The translations under genes and the position numbers were made by a program. Shown here in pieces: positions 1 to 12,463 of a DNA stretch of 64,000 nucleotides. The notes beneath the pieces are model-generated. The model had not been told where the DNA came from. It did no database searches and was given only the letters and a program-made list of their open reading frames with translations. The stretch is from assembly GCA_963930775.1 (NCBI GenBank), contig OZ005694.1:9812899-9876898 (forward strand), in the 5' to 3' direction. This DNA comes from Cliona cf. orientalis (lineage: Eukaryota; Porifera; Demospongiae; Clionaida; Clionaidae). How positions within the stretch are numbered: the stretch's first letter is position 1; each line of letters opens with the position of its first letter.

Positions 1-119
1 ATAAAATATGTATTTTTGTTGTACAAATTTTAATAGCAAAGGTTTTGCCTTGTAATTGACTTGAGCTCAAAAATGCTAAATTTTGTGCACATGCATTCAC
101 AAGAAATTGATCAACTTAC

Positions 120-275
120 CAGAGACTGATTTTGATTTGCTGATCACAGGACTGGATCTGCCAGAGGGCGGGGCACTTCCAGGATCGTCACGTCTCGTAA
201 TAGCCTTCATTATGTCATCAGCCTGGAGACAACATGGACAGTTGAAAGTAAACAGTATTCTTGACTAGCCTGCCT

Positions 276-344
<69 letters not shown>

Positions 345-3248
345 TCTCTTGCCTTCATAGGGAGTTCATCTGGCTGTGTCTTGTTGATAGAAGGTATGGG
401 AACTATCGTAAAAGGGGATTTCCCACTTGAAGCAACAGCCGAACCCCCAGTGGGATGAAGCCCAAACTGCTGAGCGTTGGTGACGTTCAAGCTCAAATCA
501 CCGGCTGAAGAAAATGACGACTGTGCAGCGGTGGCGAACGGAATGAGGGGCGTGATGACAGACTGCCCGGGGGTCGTCATGGGAACGACCCTGAACGGCA
601 TCTGAGCGGCCGACTGTGCGTTGAGAAAGAGAGTGTTGGCTTGCGGTTGGAGGAGGATGTTCGGAGCCGAGAATCCGGGCAGGGAGAGAGGATTTACGGT
701 AGAAGGCGGAGACGCGGCGAAAAATACCCTCTTTTGTTGTTGCTGTTGTTGCGAGTTTGGTGGTGCATTTTGAAAGTTTTGCAGACCTGCTTGGTTGTGG
801 GTGTGGTTGTGGGTGTGGTTATGGTGCTGATGTTGTTGTTGTGGTGGTGGTGGTGGCTGTTGAAGTGGAGGGGCCGGCTGCTGTTGTTGAGGGGGATAGT
901 GATATCCCCCCGAAGTTAGTGAATTTGGCGAGGGCAGTGGCGACTGCATAGGAGTGTGAATGGGTGTGGCGTGCGGTGTTGCGTGTGGAGTACCGTAAGG
1001 CGTAGGATTGTGCGAATTATACACTGACGAAGAGGGGTTCCCCCCTCCCCCTCCTCCTCCAGCTCCCCCGATGAGCTGAATTTCCGGGCTGGGGCCACGG
1101 CTGGGGGGCTGGCTATGACTGTGCATGTGGGGGTGTGTGTGGGGAAACATGTGAGGTGGGGGGCCGGGAGTAATCGGAGTATGGGGGGCACTGAGGCTCA
1201 CCATGCCCCCTCCACTCCCGCCCCCCGAGGGGTAGTGCGATCCCATCACCACGGCACTGCTGCTCGAGTCCAACCGTTGACGCTTTCTGCCGAGCGACAG
1301 CAGATTCTGGCTGAGTTGCTCCGGATGTACGACACCATGATGATATTGAGGATGATGTGGGTGTGTTTCCATCTCCCCTCCCCCTCCCCCTCCCCCTGCC
1401 CCTCCAATAATGAGCGGAGACGAAGAAGGTAGCTGGAGGAATTGTTTGTTCTTTTGCTGGGTAGACTGAGCTTGCTTGATCATGCCAGTCAACGCCTCAA
1501 CCGTGCTGCTCCTATTACCAGCTCCAACACTAGTACTGTCGTTAGTCATACTCATAGCATTGGCCGTACCGACACCGGAATGTGACACTGACAACTTCCC
1601 AACTTCCATTCCCATTCCAGCAGCAGCAGCAGCAATAGAACCGGAACCAGACCTGGAAAGATTCGGATTGGACGAGGAGCGTGTGAGATCACTATTGCTA
1701 CCACCACCACCACCAATCTTAGAGGGGCTCCCCCTTGAGCTAAGATTCTCCGTGCTCCCACCGTACGAAAACAGTTGCGGCACGCTGGTGTTCGAGTCGA
1801 GATACATCATGGCCTCGGGAGGTGATACGTTGAACTTCAGATGCACCAAATCCGTCTCGCTCAAACGTAAGCTACTCTCCTGCTTGATCAGTGGAGGACT
1901 AAGTACACCATCATTACTAGCCACGCTCCCTTGTGCCGTTTCCCCGTTAGTAGTGGGTGGGGCTTCCTTTGACGATGATGTCATTGCGGCTACGGACTTA
2001 GATTTGTGGTCAGTGTTGCCGCTGCCGTCTTTAGTCGAACCAGAAGTTGATTTGGTTCTTTTGCCGTGACGACCGCTGTCCTTACTGGTTGATTTCCTCC
2101 CGGAGTCATCTCCACTGGTGCTGCTGCCTCGACGCCTCTGCTGTTTCCGTGGAAACTTCTTTACAGCTGTGTGTATGTGATGGTGTGTGTGTGTGTGGAG
2201 AGGATTTGACGTTTGTGAGTGTGTATACATGTAAATGTGCATGCATTGTGTCATGTCCATGAGTATAATATGCTTTATTGGTAGCTGCCTAGCAACCAAA
2301 GTTTTTATAGGAAATTTACCGGCTATGGGAAGGGGGTGGGTCATCATAAAGTAGCTAGGCCAATGATGAATAGAGGTCAACTATCAACAAAATAGTTATC
2401 TGACAGTAATTAGGGTGCATTCGACTATGCATCTCATGCATCCCAATTACTGTCAGATAACTATTATATGTATCCATGGCTCTGGCATGTATATAGACCA
2501 GTACAGTAGAACGTTATGTCATGCAGTATACACCTATGTACATGTATACAATCTACCAGCTGTACACACTTGTTAGGTGCTTAATTAAGCCCCACTTTAG
2601 CCCTGCATACTGTGTAGAAATAGCCAGTTAGCTCCCGATTATACCAAGCCATATTAGTACACCAATAATTCACTCCCAAACACTACTTCAAAGGCACGAG
2701 TACAAGAGGTTAAATGCCTACTGACGTCACTACCTGGGTCTCTTAACCCTACATCTATCACAAACAGACCTCTGTTGCTCTACTGAGGTAACATGATAGG
2801 CCCTTATAAGGAAGATAGTTGTATAAACATGTGGCCGTGGCCACGGGGCATCCTAGTTGCCATGGCAGCAGTGGTTGCCATGGAGATCGATGGTGGGAGG
2901 GCTTCAAATGGAGTAGTCAGTGTGTATATACTTTGCACCCAGGCACGTTTCCCTCCTCACTCACACTCTAGACCCTCACTGGAAATTTCATGACTTTCTA
3001 TTAAATTTCTCACGCCACAATATCACTCCTGGGTAGAGGAAAAACTACCAAATGCTGGCGTTAATCCAATATATATCCCATTACAGCTGCTGTTTAGTGC
3101 AAACCACCAAAGGGTAACTTATGCATAATGTTATATAAGACGCTATAACAGGGCCACCACATTTTCAGGAACTAACATCTGTTGGGATGTGCTAAAAACA
3201 ACTCATGGTGGATGAGGTGTTCTTTCTCTTTTATCTGCCTCAATCTTT

Positions 3249-3295
<47 letters not shown>

Positions 3296-5876
3296 TTCTC
3301 CCCCTAGCTGTCTCTCTTTTACATACATGTATCAAGAAAGATTGTCAATACTATACATGTAATTTCCCATCACTATAAGCTTTTCACGAGGGACTTAGCC
3401 TATAGAGGTAGCTTATAGCAACCAATTGAAAGCTCAGAGCTCAATCAGCTGGATACATTTGTATTGCAGAAATATTCGGTATAATAAATAATTGGCATTG
3501 CAGTGAAGGTCACTATATCCTCTATACGCAATCTTTAAAAGAGAACAAAAATTCTCTCCTATGTATAGTGAAAATTTTCACATAACAGATAATGCTGTAC
3601 AATGTCATTGTATTAACTCTGTTTTAGACACATATCATGCAGCCTAATTATCATGAGCAAAAGCTCACCCCTTCCATCATTCATATTATCTGCTACAACA
3701 TTCCTACCACGCTTACCTTCCATATATGGAAGGCTAGTGGGCGTTACATGCAGTTATTGTAAACACAAGTTAATTAAAGCATTCCAACAGCTTCCCGCAA
3801 CACCCCAGCTGGAGTGTGCACACTCACCTTTTTCTGCACACTGCACATTTCCGGTGTAGTGGAGCTGCACGGGGCAACACACTCACAGAGTGCTGGGGTG
3901 TAAGCATGCACTCACTAGCAGAACATTCTCTCCCATGCTCAGCTGGGCCAGTTAAGCTCTAGAAGCTTCCCCTCCATATTAATAATAATGAATCCCATTA
4001 AGCAGTAGAGGAGTTTGTGAAGCTGTAGGGCTTTGGAATTATTACTGAGGCACTGATCCATGAGGCAGCCATCCATGGAGGGAGAGTAGGAGTGTGAAAT
4101 GAAGCTATACATATTATACTATAGCTGTTCTCTCTCTCTCTTTCTCTCTCCTTCCCTCCCCCCCTCTCTCTCCATCCCCAGAGATTACAATAAACATCCA
4201 GACATACTGCACCTACCAAAAGAATGCAATATTTGCAGCCATATTATTCTCTTCTCTCTATCTCTCTCTCTCTCCCTCAGCAATATCTTCGATATGATAT
4301 CAGGGTGCACGATTGGGTACAAAAAGCACGCATCAAACAATCAGCCTTCTGAGCGTGCATGGTGACGTCATACCGACTAAGGTTACAAAGTGCCTAAGGG
4401 CTAGTCATCCGTGGTGCGGCGGCGGCGGGGCTATAGAGCCAATCAGGGTCCACCAGTTGGAGCGATCTGATTGGTCAAAGGGATAGAAGTGTTACTATAA
4501 TATTTTACATAATAATAATCCTGATAGAGCACAGTGGCCACATTCAGTGGGTGTAATACCAGATGTACATGTACGTACATATTTGCAGCAATGCTCACAG
4601 TGAAGGAAATGGCTTGCTGTACAAAAAAATTGTACAGCATGAGTGGAGTATCTAGAGAAACCAAAACTAATCTCATCTTCCATGTAAAGTCTATCCTACC
4701 AGTGCACTAAGACAAATTAATCTAGCTGCTCAGGCTAAAGCTAGCTACCTCACAAAATTCACAGCTGCTATAAGTAGACATTGCTTTGCCTCCTGGCTGG
4801 CCACTTTCCTGTATGCAGTACTGAAAAGCCTATATATATATATATAGCTGGGAAGGAAGAGGAATTATATGCCACATGAATGGAAGAGCTAGAACACAAG
4901 AAAAGGGTTGCTACTTGTACATGTGTATGCTTGGTTAGGGGGGAAAGTAGTGAAGGGCACACCACACCCTGATCCAAAAAGGAGATACTGGCCAGCTAGG
5001 TAGCTACTAGCACTGTGACAAGGGTATAAGTGTAGCTAGAACATTCCACATGCACAAATACAATGTACACAAGCCCTACACACTCTCAGTAGTTCTCTCT
5101 CCCCTCTCTCTCTCTTCTCTCTCCCTCCCTCTCTCTCTCTCTCCCCTTCCCTCTCCTTCCACTCGAGTCGTCTAGCGCCTCTTGTTGCTTCTCTCCCTTT
5201 CTCCCTCCCACCCTCGAACAACAATTAATTAACACACATAAAGATTCTATTTTGACACTTTTATCTCCAGAAATATGACTTCAGCTGGGGTGCAACTTAA
5301 TTGAGTACACACTGTATAACATTATCCAGATGCACCAATAAATAAAGGCATTCCCAGGATATCCATCCATGTATCAATTTTTGCAAAACCAAGCCGTGCA
5401 GCAAGGATGCACACCCATTATGTTAGAGCAAGGGTGCATGCACGTAGAACTATAGAGTGAACAAGCAATGGAGTGATCTGATTGGTCCAAGGCCGAGTTA
5501 TGGCTTGTCACACAACCCTGACAACATCCCAGCTCCCATGAGTAACAAGCCCTGGAATAGTTTTTCCATGGCACAAGAATGCCTCAGTAATGCAACTTTC
5601 TCACACACTCTCTCTGCAGCACAGGCACAAGAAAGGCTTAATTTGCCATGACTTCAAGTATTTGATCATTCAATAATACCATAGTGCATACACTGAAGTG
5701 TAGAGGTGCCTTAATTGGTGAAGTAATAATTAGCATGAGCAACTAGCAGGCAGATTTGTGCAGAACTATACTTATGTAAGCTAGATAGAGGGAGAAGAGA
5801 AGAGAGAGAGGGGGAGAGAGAGAGAGAGAGAGGGAGGGAGGGAGGGAGAGAGAGAGAGAGAGAGGGAGGAGGGAGG

Positions 5877-5914
<38 letters not shown>

Positions 5915-8900
5915 TAGTGCAAGCTAGCTAGGGGGAAAACCAAGCATCCTTCAGGATATAAACAAAGTCAGCTGTAGCTAGGAAGTTCAGTGCACCCACT
6001 TACACTTACTCATCACACCTGATCTACTTAGTAGGCCAAAGAAGGAGAGCTAGGGGATTATGTAAGGGGGTGTTATGTAATGGTGGAAGTGAGGGGTGAG
6101 GGTGTTACATAAGGGAGGACCTACACAATCACGCTGTTATGCAACCATGGTCACTAACCTATTGTCTAGCAAAACCAGATGCTTTCTTATAGCACTTTTA
6201 CTACTGTATATGCCAATCAAGTGCAATCATATTATCATCATACCGATCACCACCCTGGTACACCTAACTCATATAAGAATCTACCCAGCTTACATATAAT
6301 AGTTATCTGCCAGTAATTGGGGTGCATGAGATGCATGGTCGAATGCACCCCTATTACTGGCAGATAACTATTTTGTTAGAAGTTGACCTCTGTTCATCAT
6401 TGGCCTACTTTATGATGACCCAACCCCTTCTCATAGCCGGCAAATTGCCTATAAAAACTTTGGTTGCTAAGCAACTACCAACAAATGTACATGCAGTATG
6501 ATCCTGTGATGTATGTATGATATTACTTGCTAGCACTATATATACAACATGTAGCGATCAATCGGATGGCATGCAACTTGCGATCTATTTATCATGGGAG
6601 ATCTACTTCTGGCCCCCAAAAAATGTTATCAGCTATTCATGCATGCATGAGCAATTACAAGTCGGCAGACCATGTGTTACATAATCACCTGACCCTTCTT
6701 GTATACAGAGCACTATAATTAATAGCTAATTAACACTGTGCATTTGCTATTCACCATTGGAACAACATTCGACCAATAAAATTTTAAACATATGCATATA
6801 AAATTTTGAATTATGCGATTTTATTGGTCCAATGCTGTCACATTCAATGTATAATACTGTATAGCCAGAAATATTGGCGGGAATAAAATTGGCGGTTGAG
6901 CGCAAAATCGCTATTGCAAGAATATTGTCGGATTTAAATTTGGCGGTTCGGTACGGGATCGCCATACGTATATATGCGAGTAGGAAATTTTGGCGGATTT
7001 TAATTTGGCGGTTGTAATATAGACCACCAAACCGCCAAATTTAATTCCCCACCAAATTTTCTGGCTATACCGTAGCCACTGAGGCTCAAGGATAAGTGAA
7101 CAAGCATGTTGGGATGTCGCCTCTCGTCCCCAGACCCCCAGACCCCACAGAGCCTGGGGACGAGGCTAGTTGGGATGCTAAACCAATAATTATTAGTAAC
7201 CACAGGCTATAGTTGCTCAACTAGACTTGGTACCAGGTGTTATGTAATGCAGGACCACCACTGTGGCAAAGAAATTCCTCCATGCCACCATCAAAAGGGG
7301 GCAAATTATATCAAAGACAGCTGCACATAATTATATCCACCACACAATCTAGAGAAAATTATCTGTAGGCTAAAATTAAACGAATAGATGTTACGTAACA
7401 GGTGACCACCACATAATAACATACTACCAGTATTCAAGAGAATAAACTACATTATGTGGGTTTGTGTAGATTATAATATGCATATTGCAATATGCTAGAG
7501 ATAACTATCTCCTGACCAAAATCCTATCAACGAACAGGTGTTATGTAATAGCTAGGTGACCACCATGATAACATGAAAACAGTTCACTTCATTCCTGCAA
7601 AACTATCACAGAAAAAGAAGTCACACTGGGCAGCATATATATTATACTATGGTGGATGTACATATACAGTATTAGACTACATGTAGTTTCTTGCTAAATG
7701 GAGGCCCAGAGTTTCTCCTAGAGTGAGCTACACATCTGCTGGACTTTATTTAAACTGAGTACAGTTAGTTCTACTAAGAGTGCTCCTCCCTAGCTTGAGC
7801 TAGCCCGTCCCCCTGAGGGTTAAAATATCGTAGGTCAGGTTTCTATTGCGAGATTTTAATGATTGCAAATATTGCGAGTTTTTCTAGTGTGCATTAGACT
7901 CGCAAAGTAACTTGAGTGTCTTTATAGCTAAAATAATATGGTAAGGGGTAGAGTATACATGTGGCAATTATTCGACTCACAATCATGCAGAATCATTAAA
8001 CTACGCAATCTAAACCTATGTTTGGATGTCCTCGCAAAGACCTCTACCTCTAGGAAGCTCAAATAGATGAAGATGCATACAATTCATTAGGTACAGGTCA
8101 GTTTTAGTAGCTAGGAGCTGTGGCTGTTACATCAGGAGTGACACCATCACTACCAAGGCTGGGACAAAGTTATGGAGAACTCCTGAACCTATTATGTAAC
8201 TGGTGACCCAAAAAACACATGCCAAAGTCAGCTAAGGAAGTACCCCCTGACCCAGGTGAGCCACAGAATGCACAACTGAACCTATCATACACCTATATAT
8301 CATGCAGCAACTAGAGGTGGGCCACAGCGTGCATGATGCATGCACCTTGTGCACCCTGGAAAGAATGCACCTCAAAGAATACATGTATATACACTGTAGT
8401 AAGCAGACCAAAGTTAGCAAGCAATAAGCCATGAACTATACCAGGTCTAGACCACACCAGAGATCCAGAATGCAGTATTATTAAAAATTTCATGAGCTTC
8501 ATCCAACTCTGATGAAAGTTCACTGCACCTAGCTGGGAATCAACAACCAAGCAATCAAGTACATGTGTGGGAGAGGGATACAAGTACATATTATTATTAT
8601 ACACCTGAATACCTAATAGCCTAATATTGGGATACCATAGTAAGGAAACAAGACACACTAGCAGCTATATACATGCATGTACATGTACATTGTATACATG
8701 CATGAATAATAATAATATACAGCTAAAGTATAGGGGGATGCCATAGCAAGTATGCATGGCTAATGGATATCGATCTCTAAGGATGGGTCCATTAGCCATA
8801 GTGGGAATGGTAGCCACATCAAATGGCGGACCTCTGGCTGCACTGTTACACAACAGGTGTGCACCAATCATCTCCGGAATGCAAATCAGTCTTCTCAATC

Positions 8901-10533
8901 CACTGATCATGACCTCACAGGAACAATAGATCAATTCATTGGCACAACAACCAATCAGATTGTGTGTCTGTCTAATGCACCGCACATTGTATACATGTAC
9001 ATGTACAGGTAAGGTACCGGTAAGGTAGAGCTTGGTCATGTGACCACCCACAAGCCACAATGTAGCGGTAATGCGATAGAGTATTGGATGATGTTTTGGG
9101 TGGTATCAACCTTTTTTTTAATCTTGGATCAGCCCTTGTAGAAAAAAAAATTGATTTTTAAGGGGAGTGCATGTTGTGGTCAGGCTCGTGAATATGCTTA
9201 TTCCATTTATGGGTAAGTGTGGGAGTGACAGGAAGTGCTGGTCATCAATACAATTAGTCATGTGATTGTGGATGCCATGACAGGAAGTGACATCATCAAA
9301 TTCACTATATAGTTGGCGCTAGCATACTATGAATGATTGTACTTATGTATAGAGCAAGGATGGTCATGAATATATAAATGTATGAATGTATGCATATCTA
9401 TAAGCCCTTGGTATAAGCATACAACAAGGCTTAACTTAATGATGAGTCGCAGATGTACACAGCTCCCTGGGCCCAGTATTACAATGTATGTATGCATGAT
9501 CTATACAAACCATATCCTGTCGAAACACTGAGATTTCACTAGAACTACAAAGAAGTGATGTACATTAAGTGCTATATCCTCGTACTCGATGCAAACAAAC
9601 AAGATACTATAGATACATACGCACACACCCTTCATGCATCGATCCTACTGTTTACTGTATGATGAATAAAGAATTCCAGGAGGAATTATCAAGAAACTGA
9701 ACTTTGGGGGAACACAAAGAGGGAAACTGACTAAAGTCTACAACAAGCCTTAGGGAGGAAATCAATCAAAATTAAGGACCGCCAAACACTCCATCATCAA
9801 AAATTAATTAACATCTGTCAAGCTCCATAAAATCAACACAGCATTTATTACATGCAGATCAGAGGGACCCTCCCTCCTTCCCTTTCTCTCTCACCCACAA
9901 TCATACCCCCCCCCCCCCCCCACCATTCACAACTTATAGTAGATCAGAGGGAGCCTCCTTCCCTCCCTCTCTCCCGTTCTCTCTCACCCACAATCACACC
10001 CCCCCCCCCACCCTCATCATTAAGTCATTCATTGACAACTTACAGTCCATCTTCATGCCCGCCTGTATGCACTGATTGAATCTGCACGCCTGGCACACCT
10101 GCTTCAAGTTCTCGGCACTCCGCCCGATCGAGCACGAACTCCCGTAGCGACATTTGTAGTCCCGATTCATCTGGACTGTCCGTCGAAAGAAGCACTTGCA
10201 AGCCTCGCAGCAAACGACTCCGTAGTGGCGACGAAACACCGTGTCCTTCGGAGCCATGTCGTGGCACACCATACAAGCCGAACCGGTCATGGTCGGTTTG
10301 TGATTTTTGGCGGAGGCAGAAGAGGGAGGGGGAGAGGTGGAGGAGGCGGTGAGTCTGTTGGTTTGGGTGGATGTGGCTTTTGGTACGACCGTTGTCGTCG
10401 AAGAGGAGGTGGGAGGAGGTAGAGAGTTGCTCGAAAGAGTGATCATGGTGACACCGCCGCCCCCTTTTCTGAGCTTTGCCGTAGCTGCAGAGGACGGGAG
10501 GCTACCGTTTCTGTCACTGACGACAGTGCTCAT
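120..10533 (-). CDS. Nuclear receptor NR-A, divergent DBD (partial, C-terminus off the window)
   Basis: Three coding exons are seen on the minus strand: 10533-10044, 2166-353 and 222-120. Their phases fit (1, 0, then 1 at the edge), giving about 802 residues before the gene leaves the window. The product should be a DNA-binding transcription factor. Residues 87-155 form a nuclear receptor DBD with P-box CEACKC and the FFRRT helix. Zinc ligands are C87, C90, C109, C112, then C128, C134, C147, C150. Spacing is x18 in finger 1 (usual x13) and x12 in finger 2 (usual x9), so both fingers carry insertions. The DBD continues as GMKMD-SVKK across intron 1. Exon 2 encodes about 600 residues of Ser, Gly, His, Gln and Pro runs. 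No ligand-binding domain lies in the window; whether one follows further left is unknown. The ATG at 10533 (MSTVV) is the first one in frame. Exon 2 appears to end in a GC donor. Confidence 0.85.
223..352 (-). other. NR-A intron 2, probable GC-AG intron with (GA)n tract
   Basis: Exon 2 ends AAG|GCAAGAG at 353/352 and the next exon starts TCTCCAG|GCTGATG at 223/222. Phase 0 is the only frame open through exon 3, and it matches exon 2 ending after AAG. No GT donor in this stretch does as well. The intron is only 130 bp and about half of it is one (GA)n tract. Confidence 0.6.
278..340. repeat. (CT)n microsatellite
   Basis: This is an unbroken CT dinucleotide run of about 60 bp. It lies in NR-A intron 2, where it reads (GA)n on the sense strand. 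Confidence 0.95.
2262..2466 (-). repeat. Dispersed repeat with terminal hairpin, copy 1
   Basis: About 200 bp matches, in inverted orientation, the block at 6299-6483. One end is a hairpin (2392-2465) whose arms read ATAGTTATCTGACAGTAATT and its complement. The rest includes the shared stretch GGTCATCATAAAGTAG. Both copies lie in NR-A intron 1. There is no coding capacity. Confidence 0.8.
3252..3291. repeat. (CT)n microsatellite
   Basis: A simple CT run of about 40 bp in NR-A intron 1. Confidence 0.95.
5806..5911. repeat. Purine-rich GA/GGGA tract
   Basis: About 100 bp of nearly pure purine (GAGA with GGGA interruptions) in NR-A intron 1, the pyrimidine-rich sense strand of that gene being the complement. 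Such mirror-like tracts can form triplex DNA; nothing coding is seen. Confidence 0.9.
6299..6483 (+). repeat. Dispersed repeat with terminal hairpin, copy 2
   Basis: This is the inverted partner of 2262-2466. The hairpin at 6299-6374 has arms starting ATAGTTATCTGCCAGTAATT, followed by the shared unique part through CTATAAAAACTTTGG. The two copies are about 4 kb apart and face opposite ways within one intron. Confidence 0.8.
6855..7074. mobile_element. MITE family A, copy 1 (220 bp)
   Basis: The ends are inverted: the left starts TACTGTATAGCCAGAAA and the complement of the right end starts TACGGTATAGCCAGAAAA, with similarity extending to about 40 bp. The interior repeats TTTGGCGG several times on both strands. 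A second copy of the same length is at 54282-54501. No ORF is present, so it is a non-autonomous element; a TA target duplication is implied by the TA ends. Confidence 0.8.
7108..7177. mobile_element. Foldback element with 9-bp TSD, internally deleted copy (52 bp)
   Basis: GTTGGGATG occurs at 7108-7116 and again at 7169-7177, flanking a 52-bp hairpin. The right terminus, read inward on the complement, is TAGCCTCGTCCCCAGGC. The left terminus is a slightly changed version (TCGCCTCTCGTCCCCAG). The ends match the two 311-313-bp elements at 18245 and 58850, so this looks like a deletion derivative of that family. Confidence 0.75.
7826..8022. mobile_element. MITE family B, degenerate copy
   Basis: The left end reads TATCGTAGGTCAGGTTTC and the right end is complementary to CATAGGTTTAGATTGCG. 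Internal words such as ATTGCGAGTTT and AAACTACGCAAT match the better preserved copy at 56298-56507. It is decayed and carries no ORF. Confidence 0.65.
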
Positions 10534-10534
10534 G
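10034..10534 (-). other. NR-A exon 1 (N-terminal region and DBD)
   Basis: This exon carries residues 1-163: a Ser/Thr/Pro-rich N-terminus with a KGGGG patch at 23-27, followed by both zinc fingers. It is listed separately because it holds the diagnostic domain of the gene. The donor is at 10044/10043. The upstream context CCACCCATGAGC is an acceptable start. Confidence 0.85.
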
Positions 10535-10787
10535 GGTGGAACTTCAGGTAAAGTGGGTGTGGCTTTGGTTGTTACTCTATATTATTGTAAGTGACGTAAT
10601 GTTTATTCTCTTGACTGAATAGAGATTAGTGATGAATCAGTTCACATTCGAAGACAATCGCTGATAAAGAAAGACAGGTCCAAATACAGCGAGAAGAGTG
10701 TTTCGTGGAGTGAATTTAAGTCAACCAAAAGAGTGCCATTGTTCAGAGAGACTGTGTGTTATGTATGCATCAGAAGATGGGAGGGGG

Positions 10788-10815
10788 AGAGAGAGAGAGA
10801 GAGAGAAAAGAGAGA

Positions 10816-10870
<55 letters not shown>
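10788..10870. repeat. (GA)n microsatellite
   Basis: A GA-rich run with a few AAAG and GGGA breaks, about 250 bp upstream of the NR-A start codon. It could fall in the 5' untranslated region or promoter of NR-A. Confidence 0.9.
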
Positions 10871-10872
<2 letters not shown>

Positions 10873-11568
10873 CACATACACAAACTCTCCTCCAGACAGC
10901 ATAATTTTCAATAATGGAAATTTAAAGCATGTACATTGTACCAAAATCGACGTAGCTAGTTACAGCACATTTAGCTCTTGTCGACAACAATCCAGATATG
11001 TCATGCATGCATGCTTACATACGTCAGAACAGTGAACCCAATTATAAATGATCCACTGAAATGCACTATAATTAAATTAGCACTGGACACACATCAACCA
11101 GCTGCTATGGTTAGTAGTTATTAACGCAAATTATTAACTAGTGCACAAAACTAATGTACATGCATTATTATGCTGTATTAATGGACGTGCATTAAAATGT
11201 CAAAATTGAAATAATAATAATAATATTATAGTGTAGTAGCTACCGTACATGTGATTTAACTATTAAGTTTTAATGGCTGATAGAAAAAGTAACTAAGGCT
11301 ACCTAATTAATTTTGTACCACCCACTTCTGTAGCAAGCTGCATATAAATTACAGACACACCTCCTCCTGTGGTATAGCTGGAATTTTACAAACCAGTTTA
11401 GTGGGGACGGTGAACCAGCTTTGCAAGCTGGACCAACTGGACGCTTATAATATAAACTGCAAAAATCCCCTATAATGCCATATACTGCTGAGTAATACAG
11501 TCAGGCTTACTACTCATGCGTTCATAAAATTATATCTTTGCCATACTGTATGGTACTCTCCCGCTCTT

Positions 11569-11711
<143 letters not shown>

Positions 11712-12228
11712 ACACACACACACACATTCATGACATTAAACACTTCAAAAAAGGTAACAGCAAGTGCACTTGAGTGCCTGTACTTCCCTACACACATGCG
11801 CTGACTTCCCCAGCCCAATGCTTACAAGGTAGCGAGTGACTAGTGCATATGCGTACATACGGCACATTATAACAATCGTGTACTATTATATTTAAGCTAC
11901 GTAGCATATATTAAACACACTCCCAAGTGTACATGTATAATTAAATTAAATAGCATATGAATACAATATGTATGTATAACATGCTTTGTCTCTAGAAGAT
12001 ACCCTTGCCATAGCTCCTACGCACCTAGTGATAATCGTAACTACATGTATGGTAGATGTCCTTGTTCCATGAACAATAGGACAATAAAAATATTACTTCA
12101 TCATTGGTATTGAAAAATGGGGATGGGCGGGGCACATGCACACTAAATTGCTGCATAGAACAGTATGCATAATATGTATATGTACATGTACATACATATG
12201 GTAATGTTGGTAAAGTTGGTAAAGTAAG

Positions 12229-12463
12229 TACCATAGATCGGGATATTTTCGTGAGTAAAATATTTCGCTTGTTAAATTTGCATGTAGTGTAGTCTAATTT
12301 TCGTTGCATACACGAACATACGTAATACATCATTGTATTCACCAGGGACTATACATTATCTTGTATTAACTAACGTGCACAAAATATTTCGCATACTTAA
12401 TTTTCATTGGGAAAGATCGTTGACGAAAAAAAATTAACAATGAAAATTTCTCGATCTACAGTA
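12229..12463. mobile_element. MITE family C (235 bp)
   Basis: The left end is TACCATAGATCGGGATATTT and the complement of the right end is TACTGTAGATCGAGAAATTT. The element interrupts a small tandem array of GGTAATGTT/GGTAAAGTT units that continues on both sides, which marks the insertion point. No ORF. Confidence 0.75.

Larger units (their letters stand above)
2167..10043 (-). other. NR-A intron 1 (7.9 kb)
   Basis: The donor on the minus strand reads GACT|GTAAGT at 10044/10043 and the acceptor is ACACAG|CTG at 2167/2166. The intron is phase 1, directly after the GMKMD end of the DBD core. It holds no gene I can support, but it holds two inverted copies of one repeat, a TACYGTA-ended MITE, a foldback remnant and several CT/GA tracts. 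Its 3' splice site is preceded by a (CA)n run instead of a plain pyrimidine tract. Confidence 0.8.

Noticed and set aside
1476-2069. 197-codon plus-strand frame opposite NR-A exon 2
   Set aside because: Shadow frame caused by the low-complexity, GC-richer coding exon on the minus strand, whose splice phases are consistent.
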